Shown here piece after piece: positions 9,511-17,811 of a DNA stretch of 64,000 nt (position 1 is its first letter; each line of letters opens with the position of its first letter). The notes under the pieces were generated by a model, which saw nothing but the letters and a program-made list of their open reading frames with translations, was not told the origin of the DNA and searched no databases. Location: NCBI GenBank assembly GCA_012960035.1, contig DUBZ01000061.1, positions 124,001 through 188,000 of the forward strand. Direction: 5' to 3'. The position numbers and the translations under genes are program-made. Source of the DNA: Myxococcales bacterium. GTDB lineage: Bacteria; Myxococcota_A; UBA9160; UBA4427.

Positions 9511-9924
9511 GCCATCCTGAGCGAAGAGACACAATCTTGTGTCTGCGACCCCAAGGAGGGTTTCGCGATGGATGAGAAGGGCGAATTCGTCGCCCAACCC
9601 ATGCTGTGGAAAGCAGAGATGTCGCAGAGCGAACTCGATCTATTGAGCTTTGGCGGGCCGAATTTCTTCAGACTGAAGCGCGGGATGCCCTACTACTCGG
9701 GCGCGGCGCTGGCGCAAGCCATGGAGATCTACAACGAAGCCTTGCTCGAAGTCTGCCGAGTTCGAGAAGTTGAATGCGTAGACTTGGCAAAGATGTTGCC
9801 GTCGACCACCGATGTCTATTACGACGATGCACACTACATAGAGTTCGGGGCGTCCTTCGTTGCCGATCGGATGACCGAGTATCTGCTCGAAACCATGCCG
9901 CTCAGTGATCTGCGAGCTGAGTGA
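9511..9924 (+). pseudogene. C-terminal remnant of an SGNH/GDSL-type hydrolase
   Basis: The frame runs from just after the TAG at 9508-9510, with an ATG at 9568, to a TGA at 9922-9924. The end contains ECVDLAKMLPSTTDVYYDDA followed by HYIEFGASFVADRM, the block-V D-x-x-H region of SGNH hydrolases (catalytic Asp and His). Blocks I-III with the nucleophile Ser are absent, so the piece cannot be a working hydrolase. It starts head-to-head with the methyltransferase-like remnant, suggesting a rearrangement that removed the 5' ends of both. Confidence 0.6.
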
Positions 9925-10010
9925 CGGCTCATAGAGTCCATTTTGGTGTAAGCGCGGTCGTCGCTGCTCGACGGCGAATCTAGTCGGAGCAGACTAACCG
10001 GGCGAATCCA

Positions 10011-11420
10011 TCACATGACTTTCTTGACGAAATTCGTTCGCGCTTTGGTATAGGGCGGGTACATCATCTTCAGATCGAATTTGAAGCCGCGTCGAAGTAC
10101 AGCCTTTCGGTGGCTGAACGTCTCGAAGCTGTGTTGCCCGTGATAGGCGCCCATTCCGCTCGGTCCGACACCCCCAAAAGGCATCTTTGAGTTGCCGATG
10201 TGCATGATCGTTCCGTTGATACATGCGCCGCCCGAACTCGTTTCGCTGAGAACTCGCTTCTCGGCGGTTGAGTCGTTGCTGAACAGGTATAGGGCGAGTG
10301 GCTTCTCGCCCCGGTTGACGAACTCAATGGCCTCTGTGAGTCCCTTGATGCGGAGCACCGGGAGAACGGGTCCAAAAATCTCTCCCTCCATGATCGGCGA
10401 ATCGGGCGACACATTACGTAGGACCGTCGGTTCGATGTAGCAGCCTTCGGCCTCGGTCGCGCCGCCAAACGCGATGTCTTGTCCGACCATCAACTTCGAG
10501 AGACGCTCGTGGTGTCGCCCGTTGACGATGCGCGTGTAGTCGGCGTTGTTCTTTGTTTCGCCTCCATAGAACTCTTCGACGCTCTTTTTCAGCTCGCGGA
10601 TCAACTCCTCCTCGATCGAGTCATCAGCCAGAACGTAATCAGGCGCGATGCAGGTCTGTCCCGCGTTCATGAACTTGCCCCACGCAATACGCCTCGCTGT
10701 GACGGGGATGTCTGCTGTGCGGTCGACGATGCACGGACTCTTGCCGCCGAGTTCGAGGGTGACTGGAGTGAGATGCTTTGTTGCGGCGGCCATCACCACC
10801 TTCGCCACGCTGCCGTTGCCCGTGTACATGATGTGATCGAAGCGCTGCTCGAGAAGTGCGGTCGTTTCTGGAACACCCCCTTCGACAAGGGCGATCGCGT
10901 CGGTGTCGAGATACTTGGGCAGCAGCTCCGCGAGGATCGCGGAAGTATGCGCGGTGACTTCGCTCGGCTTCAAGACGACGGCATTCCCGGCGGCAATCGC
11001 TCCGACCAGCGGCGAGAGCAGCAAGCCGACCGGGTAGTTCCAGGGCGCAACGATCAGAACAACTCCGAGCGGGTCACGGATCACGAACGACTTGCCCATG
11101 AACGGGATCCGGCCTGCGCTCTGTGGTCGGGTCCACTTCTTGAGGTTCTTGAGGGCGAGCTTGGCCTCCTGGGTAATCTGACCGATGTCCGCGGCGCGCG
11201 CTTCGAGTTCGGGTTTGCCCATGTCCGCCTGCAAGGCTTCGACGAGGGCGTCGCTATTTTCTTTTGCGAAGCGAATCAAGGCCTCGAGCTGTGCGCGCCG
11301 CCAGGCGAGCGGTTTGGTCCTTCCGGTTTCGAAGGTCTGGCGGAGGCGGGCAACCAGAGGTGCGATTTCGTCGATCGGTGAACTGGGTATGTTGGCTGGT
11401 TGTATCGCCGCTGCACTCAT
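10011..11420 (-). CDS. Aldehyde dehydrogenase, class-3-like
   Basis: NAD(P)+-dependent aldehyde dehydrogenase of 469 residues, the length of class-3 / coniferyl-aldehyde-type enzymes. Visible motifs are the cofactor-site VLIVAPWNYPVGLLLSPLVG (about residues 120-139), VTLELGGKSPCIV with the general-base Glu, and NAGQTCIAPDY with the catalytic Cys. The C-terminal end (KFDLKMMYPPYTKARTNFVK) matches the hydrophobic or basic tail of the membrane-associated fatty-aldehyde branch. The start ATG at 11420 precedes MSAAAIQPAN. Likely role: oxidation of long-chain or aromatic aldehydes. It stands alone between degraded DNA on both sides. Confidence 0.93.
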   Translation of the reverse strand: MSAAAIQPANIPSSPIDEIAPLVARLRQTFETGRTKPLAWRRAQLEALIRFAKENSDALVEALQADMGKPELEARAADIGQITQEAKLALKNLKKWTRPQSAGRIPFMGKSFVIRDPLGVVLIVAPWNYPVGLLLSPLVGAIAAGNAVVLKPSEVTAHTSAILAELLPKYLDTDAIALVEGGVPETTALLEQRFDHIMYTGNGSVAKVVMAAATKHLTPVTLELGGKSPCIVDRTADIPVTARRIAWGKFMNAGQTCIAPDYVLADDSIEEELIRELKKSVEEFYGGETKNNADYTRIVNGRHHERLSKLMVGQDIAFGGATEAEGCYIEPTVLRNVSPDSPIMEGEIFGPVLPVLRIKGLTEAIEFVNRGEKPLALYLFSNDSTAEKRVLSETSSGGACINGTIMHIGNSKMPFGGVGPSGMGAYHGQHSFETFSHRKAVLRRGFKFDLKMMYPPYTKARTNFVKKVM

Positions 11421-11537
11421 ACTGGACTCCCTGGCTTCGTGGTTTGTTCTGCGCGCAAAATGCGGCGCAAGACGAGTCTAGTATACGCGGGCAGTCCAAT
11501 TAGGGGAAGCCACTGCGACGTCGACGATGACAGGCGT

Positions 11538-11858
11538 CATGGACTTCCCCGGAATCGTGGACACGAGGATGGCTAGCATTGAGTTATCTGAAGGAGTCCG
11601 ATGGGTCAGCAACGATTGACCCCCGATTTTAAGGACGAAGCCGTCCGCCAGGTGACCGAGCGCGATACCCGGTCGTAGAAGTAGCCGCTCGGCTCGGCGT
11701 TTCGAGTCACAGCCTCTACAAATGGGTCCGTGCCCTAAGACCTAGCAAAGAGGAAGAGAGAGATCCGAGGACCTCGTTGAGACCAAGAAAGAGGTTCTGC
11801 GACTTCGAGCCGAGCTCCGTCGCGTCGAGGAAGAGCGAGACATCCTGAAAAAGCCGCC
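11538..11858 (+). mobile_element. IS3-family left end with broken OrfA (remnant)
   Basis: An AAGGAG site precedes an ATG at 11601 that begins MGQQRLTPDFKDEAVRQVTE, a typical IS3-family OrfA opening. The frame then shifts: the other frame continues YPVVEVAARLGVSSHSLYKW (the helix-turn-helix) and RPSKEEE. Another shift gives ETKKEVLRLRAELRRVEEER, the leucine-zipper region, ending at LKK near 11850. The stretch upstream of the gene (about 11538-11565, GGACTTCCCCGGAATCGTGG) looks like an IS3-type left terminal repeat. OrfB and the right end are missing, so the element is dead. Confidence 0.75.
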
Positions 11859-11864
11859 TTGGGT

Positions 11865-12015
11865 TCAATCAGTCAACGCAACATATTCGTTGAAGCGTTC
11901 TGCGGGTGACGCAAGGCCGAGCGTCTTGCGTGGACGCTGGTTTAGTTGCAAGGCCACTTTGTTCAAGCCGGCCTCGGGAAACGGTGATAGGTCCGTCTTC
12001 ATTGGGCTTGCCACC
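11865..12015 (-). mobile_element. IS30-family transposase 3' end (remnant)
   Basis: On the minus strand the frame ending with TGA at 11865-11867 reads TDLSPFPEAGLNKVALQLNQ, then RPRKTLGLASPAERFNEYVA, the C-terminal end of IS30-family transposases (LNxRPRKTLGxxxPAExF). The catalytic DDE part upstream is gone; recognisable similarity stops near 12015. It directly abuts the IS3 remnant, implying insertion into or recombination with it. Confidence 0.7.
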
Positions 12016-12095
12016 CAGACGAAACCAAATGCCACACAAATCAAACGCCGGAAACACGCCGCGCGCGTAAGCCCCCGAAACTCAAGAAATCAAAC

Positions 12096-12138
12096 GGAGC
12101 CGACGATCCGATTTGAACGGACGACCTGCTCATTACGA
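12096..12138 (-). other. 3' half of a tRNA-Thr(CGU) gene, probable attachment-site scar
   Basis: On the minus strand the sequence starts in an anticodon loop (TCGTAA, anticodon CGU) and continues with stem half TGAGC, variable loop AGGTC, T-arm GTCCG-TTCAAAT-CGGAT and acceptor strand CGTCGGC, then T and CC. Each matches a tRNA-Thr 3' half. The 5' half is not present: upstream bases do not pair with the anticodon stem, and no D-arm is found. Tyrosine recombinases typically cross over in the anticodon or T loop and leave exactly such 3' halves, so this is read as an att remnant, not a functional tRNA. Confidence 0.6.
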
Positions 12139-12823
12139 GAGGGCAGTGATGATGAGGCAAATCAATACGTTACGGGGGGGGAGCGCGATCTTCCTTCGCC
12201 GGCCAGCCGCCCTATGGCGTGGTCGGCATCCGAGAGAGCCGCGACGAGGGGGGGTCCCATCTCTAGAGTCGGCGGGAGGGGCTGCGTGGCGTGCTCCAGA
12301 GGATCAGCGGGGCGCCCCAGTGGGGCATTTGGGTGGAATGCACGCCTGTTCGATGCGAGATGCGTAAATAGCGCGCCCTCTTATTATCGAAATAGTTCAA
12401 AATCGAAAATAGTGTCAATGGTCGTTGGCGATTCTGCGATGCGTTCTGAGGGGTCAGTGGAGGCGAATCTTCCTGCGAGTCCAGAGGTCGCCCCAAGAAG
12501 GCAAACCCGGCGTCCTGAATGGAGGAGCAGGCGGGTCGCTCGCGCCCCTGGCTCCCAAGGCGACGGCTTCATTCCGCCGCCGATACGCTTAGGGAGTAGG
12601 AAAAAGAAGGCCCATTTTCTCTACCACCGGTCAGTATGGATATGACAATCAGACTTCGATTTAGGCGTAATCGCCCGTTTCGCGACGATTTCAAGCAGCA
12701 TGATGGTCAAGCCAAAACCCTCACCTTGAGACGGGTACCAGTATGAGGGGGCCGGCCAGCTCGCCAGGCGCTTGCATAGCGCGCGCGAGTGTCCTTCCGC
12801 GGCAGACCGAGTACCTTTTCCAA
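12139..12823. other. Non-coding or degraded stretch
   Basis: No convincing gene in about 685 bases. It contains an eight-G run near 12174 and a 'GRPSGAFGWNA'-like open frame without family signature. A plus-strand frame near 12450-12500 (VEANLPASPEVAPRRQTRR) faintly resembles the opening of IS-encoded DNA-binding proteins but decays at once. Likely eroded mobile-element DNA plus the promoter region of the PAP2 gene. Confidence 0.4.
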
Positions 12824-13375
12824 ATGAGAGAATGGCTCGCGCGAATGATTGTGCTGTTGGTCCTCGTAGCACTGGGCTCTGCCTCTCCAGCTCGAGCGGA
12901 CAGCGATAAGGATTGGAGGGTGGTGAGCGATGTCGCCGTTTACAGTGTTCTCGCCTCGGCGTTCATTGTGCCGACCATCCATCGCGATTGGCAAGGGGCA
13001 GGTCGGGCCGGCCTCAGTGTTGGCGTCGCCGTCGGAGTGACTCAGGGCCTCAAAGGTCTGATTGATTCGGAGCGTCCGGATAAGAGCGACCGCAACAGTT
13101 TTCCTTCCGGTCATGCCACGACTGCATTTGCGTCGGCGACGACGCTCTATCTTCGGTACGGCTGGCAGGTCGGAATTCCCGCCTACGCGATGGCAACGCT
13201 AACCGGTGTGTCCCGGAAGGTAAGTCGCCGGCATCGGTGGGTCGATGTGGTCGCTGGCGCCGCTATTGGAAGCGCGAGCGGCTGGTTGTTCACGACCAAA
13301 TTCAATGACAAGGTTCAACTGTGGCCCTGGGCTCAGCAAGATGGTGGGGGTGTTGTCGTTGCTATGAGATGGTGA
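12824..13375 (+). CDS. PAP2-superfamily phosphatase, exported or membrane-bound
   Basis: Acid-phosphatase-like lipid phosphatase of 183 residues. It opens with a signal peptide or first membrane helix (MIVLLVLVALGSASPARA, cleavage likely after ARA). The three PAP2 motifs are intact: KGLIDSERPD (K-x6-RP), PSGHATTAF and SRRHRWVDVVAG (SR-x5-H-x3-D). The ATG at 12824 is chosen because it starts directly before the signal; the frame is open further upstream but that part looks non-coding. It probably removes phosphate from a lipid such as undecaprenyl pyrophosphate or phosphatidate on the periplasmic side, fitting the envelope locus that follows. Confidence 0.85.
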   Translation: MREWLARMIVLLVLVALGSASPARADSDKDWRVVSDVAVYSVLASAFIVPTIHRDWQGAGRAGLSVGVAVGVTQGLKGLIDSERPDKSDRNSFPSGHATTAFASATTLYLRYGWQVGIPAYAMATLTGVSRKVSRRHRWVDVVAGAAIGSASGWLFTTKFNDKVQLWPWAQQDGGGVVVAMRW

Positions 13376-13500
13376 GCGGTGTTTCGCAACCTCATGATGA
13401 CGCATTCATTGCGCACCCGATCATACCAATGCCGTCTTGGTTTTGAAGATGGCTCCGGGGTACGTCTGGAAACGGCGAACGCTTCCCTAGGTGATATTTG

Positions 13501-14238
13501 TTAGGTTGCTGAAAGATGCAGCCCCAGGTTCGTATTGACCGCTTTCACGGCTGCGTTGAGAACTTGCGCATAGGGCTTGTTGGCGTCGATTTCTACGATG
13601 CGCGCACCGTTGAATCGTAGCTTTGGTGCAATCTCGATCTTGTCCCGCAGTTCGGTCGGTGCGTGATCGGGTTTTCGCGACAGCGCGGTTTCGAGATCAA
13701 CGTTAAGTCGGATGACGAGGCTGGGCGGATGGCAAGCCATCTCGTGATAGAGCCTTTTCTCTCGCTTGGCAAGAATGCGGACCAACCAGTTCTCGCCGAT
13801 TGCTCTGGGAAGACCCGGTCCGTCATAGTGGAAACCGGAAATCTCCGCTTGTGGAAAACGATCAGTGATCACGATGATGCCACGCTCGGAGAGCGCCAAG
13901 ATTTTTCGGAAATCACGCGCACGGCGCAGCGAGAATAAAAACATCACGACTGCGGTGATCGTGCCGGGCAGCTTCTTCCGCATGTCTTGCGCCCTGCGTG
14001 CCTTGGCTGCAAGGTACTTCTCGAACTGAATTCCGATCACGGGAAGTCGTTTGATCTGGTCGCCCATTTCACCGGAAACCGTGCCGAGATAGTGGAGTTC
14101 GGCTGGGCCGTTGCGGAGCAGGATCGTAAGCAAATCGTGCGTAAGCAAGGACTTTCCAGATCCGTCGCAGCCGATCACTGCGATTACGCCGGTCAGGGGG
14201 GTGGGCGGCTTGTCGTCTCCGGCACTTCGTTTGGTCAT
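13501..14238 (-). CDS. Thymidylate-kinase-like P-loop protein, copy A
   Basis: P-loop kinase-like protein of about 245 residues. The Walker A motif is GCDGSGKS close to the N-terminus. VITDRFPQ in the middle corresponds to the DR-(Y/F/H) substrate-site motif of thymidylate kinases. RLNVDLETALSRKPDH matches the lid or LID-arginine region of the family. It is longer than true Tmk (about 210), and the 'YLGTVSGEMGDQIKRLP' segment after the P-loop replaces the usual dTMP-site sequence, so the substrate is probably not dTMP. It is most like copy D (both have an aromatic-x-DGPGL motif after DR(F/Y)PQ) and is transcribed away from copies B-D. An ATG at 14238 is preferred to the TTG at 14247. Confidence 0.75.
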   Translation of the reverse strand: MTKRSAGDDKPPTPLTGVIAVIGCDGSGKSLLTHDLLTILLRNGPAELHYLGTVSGEMGDQIKRLPVIGIQFEKYLAAKARRAQDMRKKLPGTITAVVMFLFSLRRARDFRKILALSERGIIVITDRFPQAEISGFHYDGPGLPRAIGENWLVRILAKREKRLYHEMACHPPSLVIRLNVDLETALSRKPDHAPTELRDKIEIAPKLRFNGARIVEIDANKPYAQVLNAAVKAVNTNLGLHLSAT

Positions 14239-14791
14239 GGAGTCCAACTTAGCGTGTCGATCTGGTCACCGGACGGAATCGTCGTCGAAATATCCGAGTC
14301 TGTGCCGCCACATGCCAACGCACTCGCTCGTTTAGACTGAGGCTTTCGTGATTGCGAAACGAACAATAAACCAGCGTGTCAGAAAGTAATCGAGATTGGT
14401 ATGAAATGGAACGGCTTGAGGTCGCGGGAACTCTTGTCTCAGCGTCGCGGATTGTTGGAGCCATGACGGGCGAGGTCTCCCTTGTGCTTGGTTCCACAGA
14501 CGAAATGACTCTTGATAATCGCGCAATTCTCGGGGTGCCGAGAGGGGGCAATTTAGTTGTAGGACTTCCGTCACTATTCTGAGTGGGTACTCAGCTTCCA
14601 TTTCCAACGATCGGGTACTGCGGTAAAATTGCAATTGGGGTTGCGGGGTCATGAGTCGTCAGACATTCGGGGCGATCCGAATCGCCAGAAGCGGCTTGTG
14701 GCTGCCTGTTTTTCTTCAGATACATCGAACGAGCATTCGCTGCGCCCGCAATGCTTAGAGGCTCTGAGCAGCCGTTGTAAAGGAGAAGTCC
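14239..14791. promoter_or_regulatory. Divergent intergenic region between kinase-like copies A and B
   Basis: About 550 bases between two divergent paralogues. Short open frames exist on both strands (for example a 68-codon frame at 14376-14582) but lack ribosome sites and family signatures. A small perfect hairpin GGCGAT-CCGA-ATCGCC lies at 14671-14686. AAAGGAG just before 14792 serves copy B. Promoters for both directions must be here, but none could be assigned with confidence. Confidence 0.4.
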
Positions 14792-15514
14792 TTGGCACCC
14801 GCAAACGAATTCGCTCCGATGATCTCCGTGATTGGCTGTGACGGTTCCGGAAAATCCACCGTCTGTGAAGAACTTCTGACGTGGATGAATGGATATGGTC
14901 CGACGGATTTGGTTCACCTCGGCAAGCAATCCGGGAATGTTGGACGTGCCATCGCGCAGTGGCCCTTGGTGGGTCGGTCGATGGACCGTGTGATCGTGAA
15001 GAAAGGCGCCACGCATCGCGCATCACGTGATAAGAAGACGCCCGGGCTGTTGACGGCCTTGGTCATTGTTGCGTTTCTGTTTAGGCGCTTGCATCGGTTC
15101 CGACGGATGTTGTCGCTGCGTCGCGAGGGTCGAATCATCATTACGGATCGTTTTCCGCAGCTGGAAGTCTCGGGCGCCTGCGATGGCCTTGGCCTGTCGG
15201 TTTCCGCCCCGGGGAGCGTGATCGTGCGCTGGCTAGCGCGTCGCGAGCGAGCCGCCTACGACTGGATGACGGACTACCCGCCCGATCTTGTGTTGCGGCT
15301 CAACGTCGATCTAGAAACGGCCTATGCGCGTAAGCCGGATCATTCGCGTGAATCGCTGGCCAGGAAGGTGGCTGCGACACCGTTGTTGAAGTTCAAGGGC
15401 GCCCCGATTGCGGATATCGATGCAACCGCACCCTTGGACCATGTTGTTGCGGCCGCAAAGGAAGCGGTATCACGGACGATGGCAGCCCGCGGATTTACGC
15501 GGTTGGCTTCCTGA
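14792..15514 (+). CDS. Thymidylate-kinase-like P-loop protein, copy B
   Basis: Second paralogue, 240 residues, starting at a TTG eight bases after AAAGGAG. Walker A GCDGSGKST is at about residues 14-22, followed by HLGKQSGNVGRAIAQWPLVG (a conserved block shared with copy C), IIITDRFPQLEVSG, then RLNVDLETAYARKPDH and VAATPLLKFKGAPIADIDA. The HLGKQSGN block and the KPDH block are special to this family and absent from ordinary Tmk. It lies 55 nt upstream of the flippase gene on the same strand and is probably co-transcribed with it. A cytosolic kinase for an envelope-precursor nucleotide, sugar or lipid is inferred. Confidence 0.78.
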   Translation: MAPANEFAPMISVIGCDGSGKSTVCEELLTWMNGYGPTDLVHLGKQSGNVGRAIAQWPLVGRSMDRVIVKKGATHRASRDKKTPGLLTALVIVAFLFRRLHRFRRMLSLRREGRIIITDRFPQLEVSGACDGLGLSVSAPGSVIVRWLARRERAAYDWMTDYPPDLVLRLNVDLETAYARKPDHSRESLARKVAATPLLKFKGAPIADIDATAPLDHVVAAAKEAVSRTMAARGFTRLAS

Positions 15515-15569
15515 CTCACTGATTGATGGGCTCACGACTGCTCGATCAGTTCAGGAGAGGAAGCTCCTA

Positions 15570-16898
15570 TTGGGTGCTCTAAGGTCTCGGTTACAGCGGT
15601 GGGGGGACGATGCCCACCTGGGTCGAGTGTTCAAGAATTTTGGTTTGTTATTGAGCGGTCGGGGCGTCGCTGGAATTATTTCCTTGGGGACCCTGGCCCT
15701 GATGGGACATGGCCTCACGCCCGACCAATTTGGCACGGTTGTGTTAGTTCAGACCTTTGCAATGACTGCACGAGGCCTGATGACGATACAGCCGTGGGCC
15801 GCCGTTATCCATTTTGGCACGAACGCGTTGGAGCGAGGAGAGGAGGGCGAATTCAAGCGCCTTGTCGCGTATACCGGCGTGATCGATCTCGTCGGTGGTT
15901 TCGGCGCGGCCGTTCTCGGGATTCTCGTCGCGTCCGTTGTGGCCGAACTGCTCGGCTGGAATCCCCAAATCGTCTTATTCGCCCAGATTTACAGCAGCGC
16001 GCTGGTCGTCGCCATTGAGGCCACGCCGAAGGGCATCTTACGCCTGTTCGACCGCTACGACTTATTGTCTCTTCAAGGAATTTTGCGACCTTTCCTGCGC
16101 ATTGTTGGGGTGGCAATCGCGTTTCTAAATGACGCGGGAGTGTTGGGCTATCTGGTCGCTTTCTATTTGACCGATTTGGCCCACTATCTCAGCCTCTGTT
16201 TGATTGCCCGGTCCGAGATGCGCCGACGCATGACGGGGCCACTGTTCGTCGGCATTCACGCCGCCCAGGTGCATCGCGATTGCCCCTCTTTGTGGCGCTA
16301 TATGCTCACTGTGTATTCGCAGAAACTGCTCGATTTGGTGCAGAGGCGGTTCGCCACACTATTCGCCGGCGTTCTCTTCGGCACCGCGGCCGCCGGGCTA
16401 TACAAGGTCGCCTGGGATCTCTCCAACGTGCTGGCCAAGCCTGTTTTGATGCTGCGCCAATCGATTCTGCCCGATCTCTCCAGACTGTGGCAAAGTCACG
16501 ACCCTGGCTTTCGGCGTCTGACATTTCGTAGTGGATTGATCGCGGGCAGTGTGTCGGCGGTGATCTTCGGCGTCGTTGTCGTAGTGGGACGCCCCCTGAT
16601 CGAAGCTATCATGGGAGCGGCCTATGTCGATGCAGCTCCACTATTGGTGCTCTTGGTTCTAGCGGGCACCATTGAACTCTATGGATTCGCGTTACGGCCG
16701 GCCGGCTACGGGATGGGGCGTCCTGGCGTTATCGTGACGATCAACACACTTGCCATGCTGATTTATGGCGGTCTATTTTTCGGTCTGACTTCCCGTTTTG
16801 GCCTTTTGGCCCCGGGGCTGGCATCCGTGGCTGCCGCGCTCATTTCTCTCATTAGCCTGTCGATTGCCGTGCTTCAAATGAGTCGTACTAGGCCATAG
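15570..16898 (+). CDS. Polysaccharide/lipid flippase, Wzx/MOP superfamily
   Basis: Membrane protein of about 442 residues with some twelve hydrophobic segments, beginning around FGLLLSGRGVAGIISLGTLA, where the 'G-RG' opening is typical of Wzx-type polysaccharide transporters. The TTG at 15570 has AGGAGAGG nine bases before it and gives a start that fits this fold; the frame extends further up into copy B but that part is not family-like. Expected role: moving an undecaprenyl-linked oligosaccharide or other lipid-linked precursor across the inner membrane. It sits between two kinase-like paralogues, which suggests that they act on the same precursor. Confidence 0.8.
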   Translation: MGALRSRLQRWGDDAHLGRVFKNFGLLLSGRGVAGIISLGTLALMGHGLTPDQFGTVVLVQTFAMTARGLMTIQPWAAVIHFGTNALERGEEGEFKRLVAYTGVIDLVGGFGAAVLGILVASVVAELLGWNPQIVLFAQIYSSALVVAIEATPKGILRLFDRYDLLSLQGILRPFLRIVGVAIAFLNDAGVLGYLVAFYLTDLAHYLSLCLIARSEMRRRMTGPLFVGIHAAQVHRDCPSLWRYMLTVYSQKLLDLVQRRFATLFAGVLFGTAAAGLYKVAWDLSNVLAKPVLMLRQSILPDLSRLWQSHDPGFRRLTFRSGLIAGSVSAVIFGVVVVVGRPLIEAIMGAAYVDAAPLLVLLVLAGTIELYGFALRPAGYGMGRPGVIVTINTLAMLIYGGLFFGLTSRFGLLAPGLASVAAALISLISLSIAVLQMSRTRP

Positions 16899-16905
16899 AT
16901 GGCCT
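16890..16905 (+). other. Short palindrome over the flippase stop codon
   Basis: AGGCCAT at 16890-16896 and ATGGCCT at 16899-16905 are perfect inverted copies with the TAG stop spanning the left arm and centre. No T-tract follows. It could be a 3'-end hairpin or protein site. Confidence 0.25.
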
Positions 16906-17067
16906 GAGTCTGATATCGTCGGCTTTGTAGGTTGTGGCTTTCGGCGGGCGCGTGGCCGGTCGATTGTTACCGATTCCGGCCATGATCTTGTAGCGTTTTG
17001 GAGTAGTGCGCTTAGTCGTCGGGAAGTCGCGATCCCCATCTATTCAGACTTGAAGGAGTAGCATACG

Positions 17068-17811
17068 ATGCATCAGCTCGACCTCGCGCGTAGCGGTGAG
17101 GCCCTGTTCAAGGTTCGCGGAAAGTTTTTGAAGTACACGATTTTCGTCGGTGCGGTCATTGCCTATTTCCATCCTGCGACCGGTCCATTCGATTCTGTCG
17201 GCGCCAATCAACTCTGGTTTGGACTCTCGTTTGCCGTTGCTGCGTCAGGTGCATTGATTCGAATTGTCACCGGCGGTTATGCCGCGCTCGGTACTTCGGG
17301 GGTGACCAAGGATGCCCCCGTCGCGGCGGAGTTGAATACGACCGGTCCATATTCCCTGGTTCGGAATCCGCTCTACCTCGGACGCGTTCTCAATTTTACT
17401 GGGATCGCCATGATGTCGGGCAGCTGGGTTTATGGTGCGCTCATGTTGTTGATTTCTATCCTGGTGTACGAACGTATATCTCTCTACGAGGAGAAATTCT
17501 TACGAGAAGAGTTCGGGGATGTGCGCGTCGATGAATGGGCAACTTCCGTGCCCTTTTTGATGCCACGTTTTCACGGTTGGGTGAAGCCGAAATATCCATT
17601 TTGGGTACGTCGCTGCATCAAGCGCGAAGACGAAAAGATCATGTTTCTAGCAAGCGCCGTGGTGTTATTCGATCTTGCACATCGCGGCTTCGAAATGAAT
17701 CAGATGCCCGATTCGCTCGCCGCCTACGTTGTCTGGGCAGTTATCATGCTTGGGTATGTCGTGAGTCGGATTTTGCGTCGGTTCACAAAGACCTTCGATG
17801 GAATTTCCTAA
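17068..17811 (+). CDS. ICMT/PEMT-like membrane methyltransferase
   Basis: Membrane protein of 247 residues. It has about five hydrophobic segments and the isoprenylcysteine carboxyl methyltransferase / phospholipid methyltransferase signature: LNTTGPYSLVRNPLYLGRVL (the GPY-x-RNP-Y-G SAM-binding block) followed by YERISLYEEKFLREEFGD and W. It would methylate a lipid or lipid-linked substrate with SAM. AAGGAG lies upstream of the ATG. Its stop overlaps the start of copy C (TAATG), so the two are translationally coupled. The C-terminal 60 residues after the catalytic block add another helix pair not always present in the family. Confidence 0.8.
   Translation: MHQLDLARSGEALFKVRGKFLKYTIFVGAVIAYFHPATGPFDSVGANQLWFGLSFAVAASGALIRIVTGGYAALGTSGVTKDAPVAAELNTTGPYSLVRNPLYLGRVLNFTGIAMMSGSWVYGALMLLISILVYERISLYEEKFLREEFGDVRVDEWATSVPFLMPRFHGWVKPKYPFWVRRCIKREDEKIMFLASAVVLFDLAHRGFEMNQMPDSLAAYVVWAVIMLGYVVSRILRRFTKTFDGIS

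Noticed and set aside
10479-11381. 300-codon plus-strand open frame
   Set aside because: Antisense to the aldehyde dehydrogenase, whose motifs are intact; the frame has no family signature.
12417-12645. Possible second IS fragment (VEANLPASPEV...)
   Set aside because: Similarity is limited to about 20 residues and then fails; not enough for a call.
14376-14582. 68-codon plus-strand frame between the divergent kinase-like genes
   Set aside because: No ribosome site, no homologue recognised.
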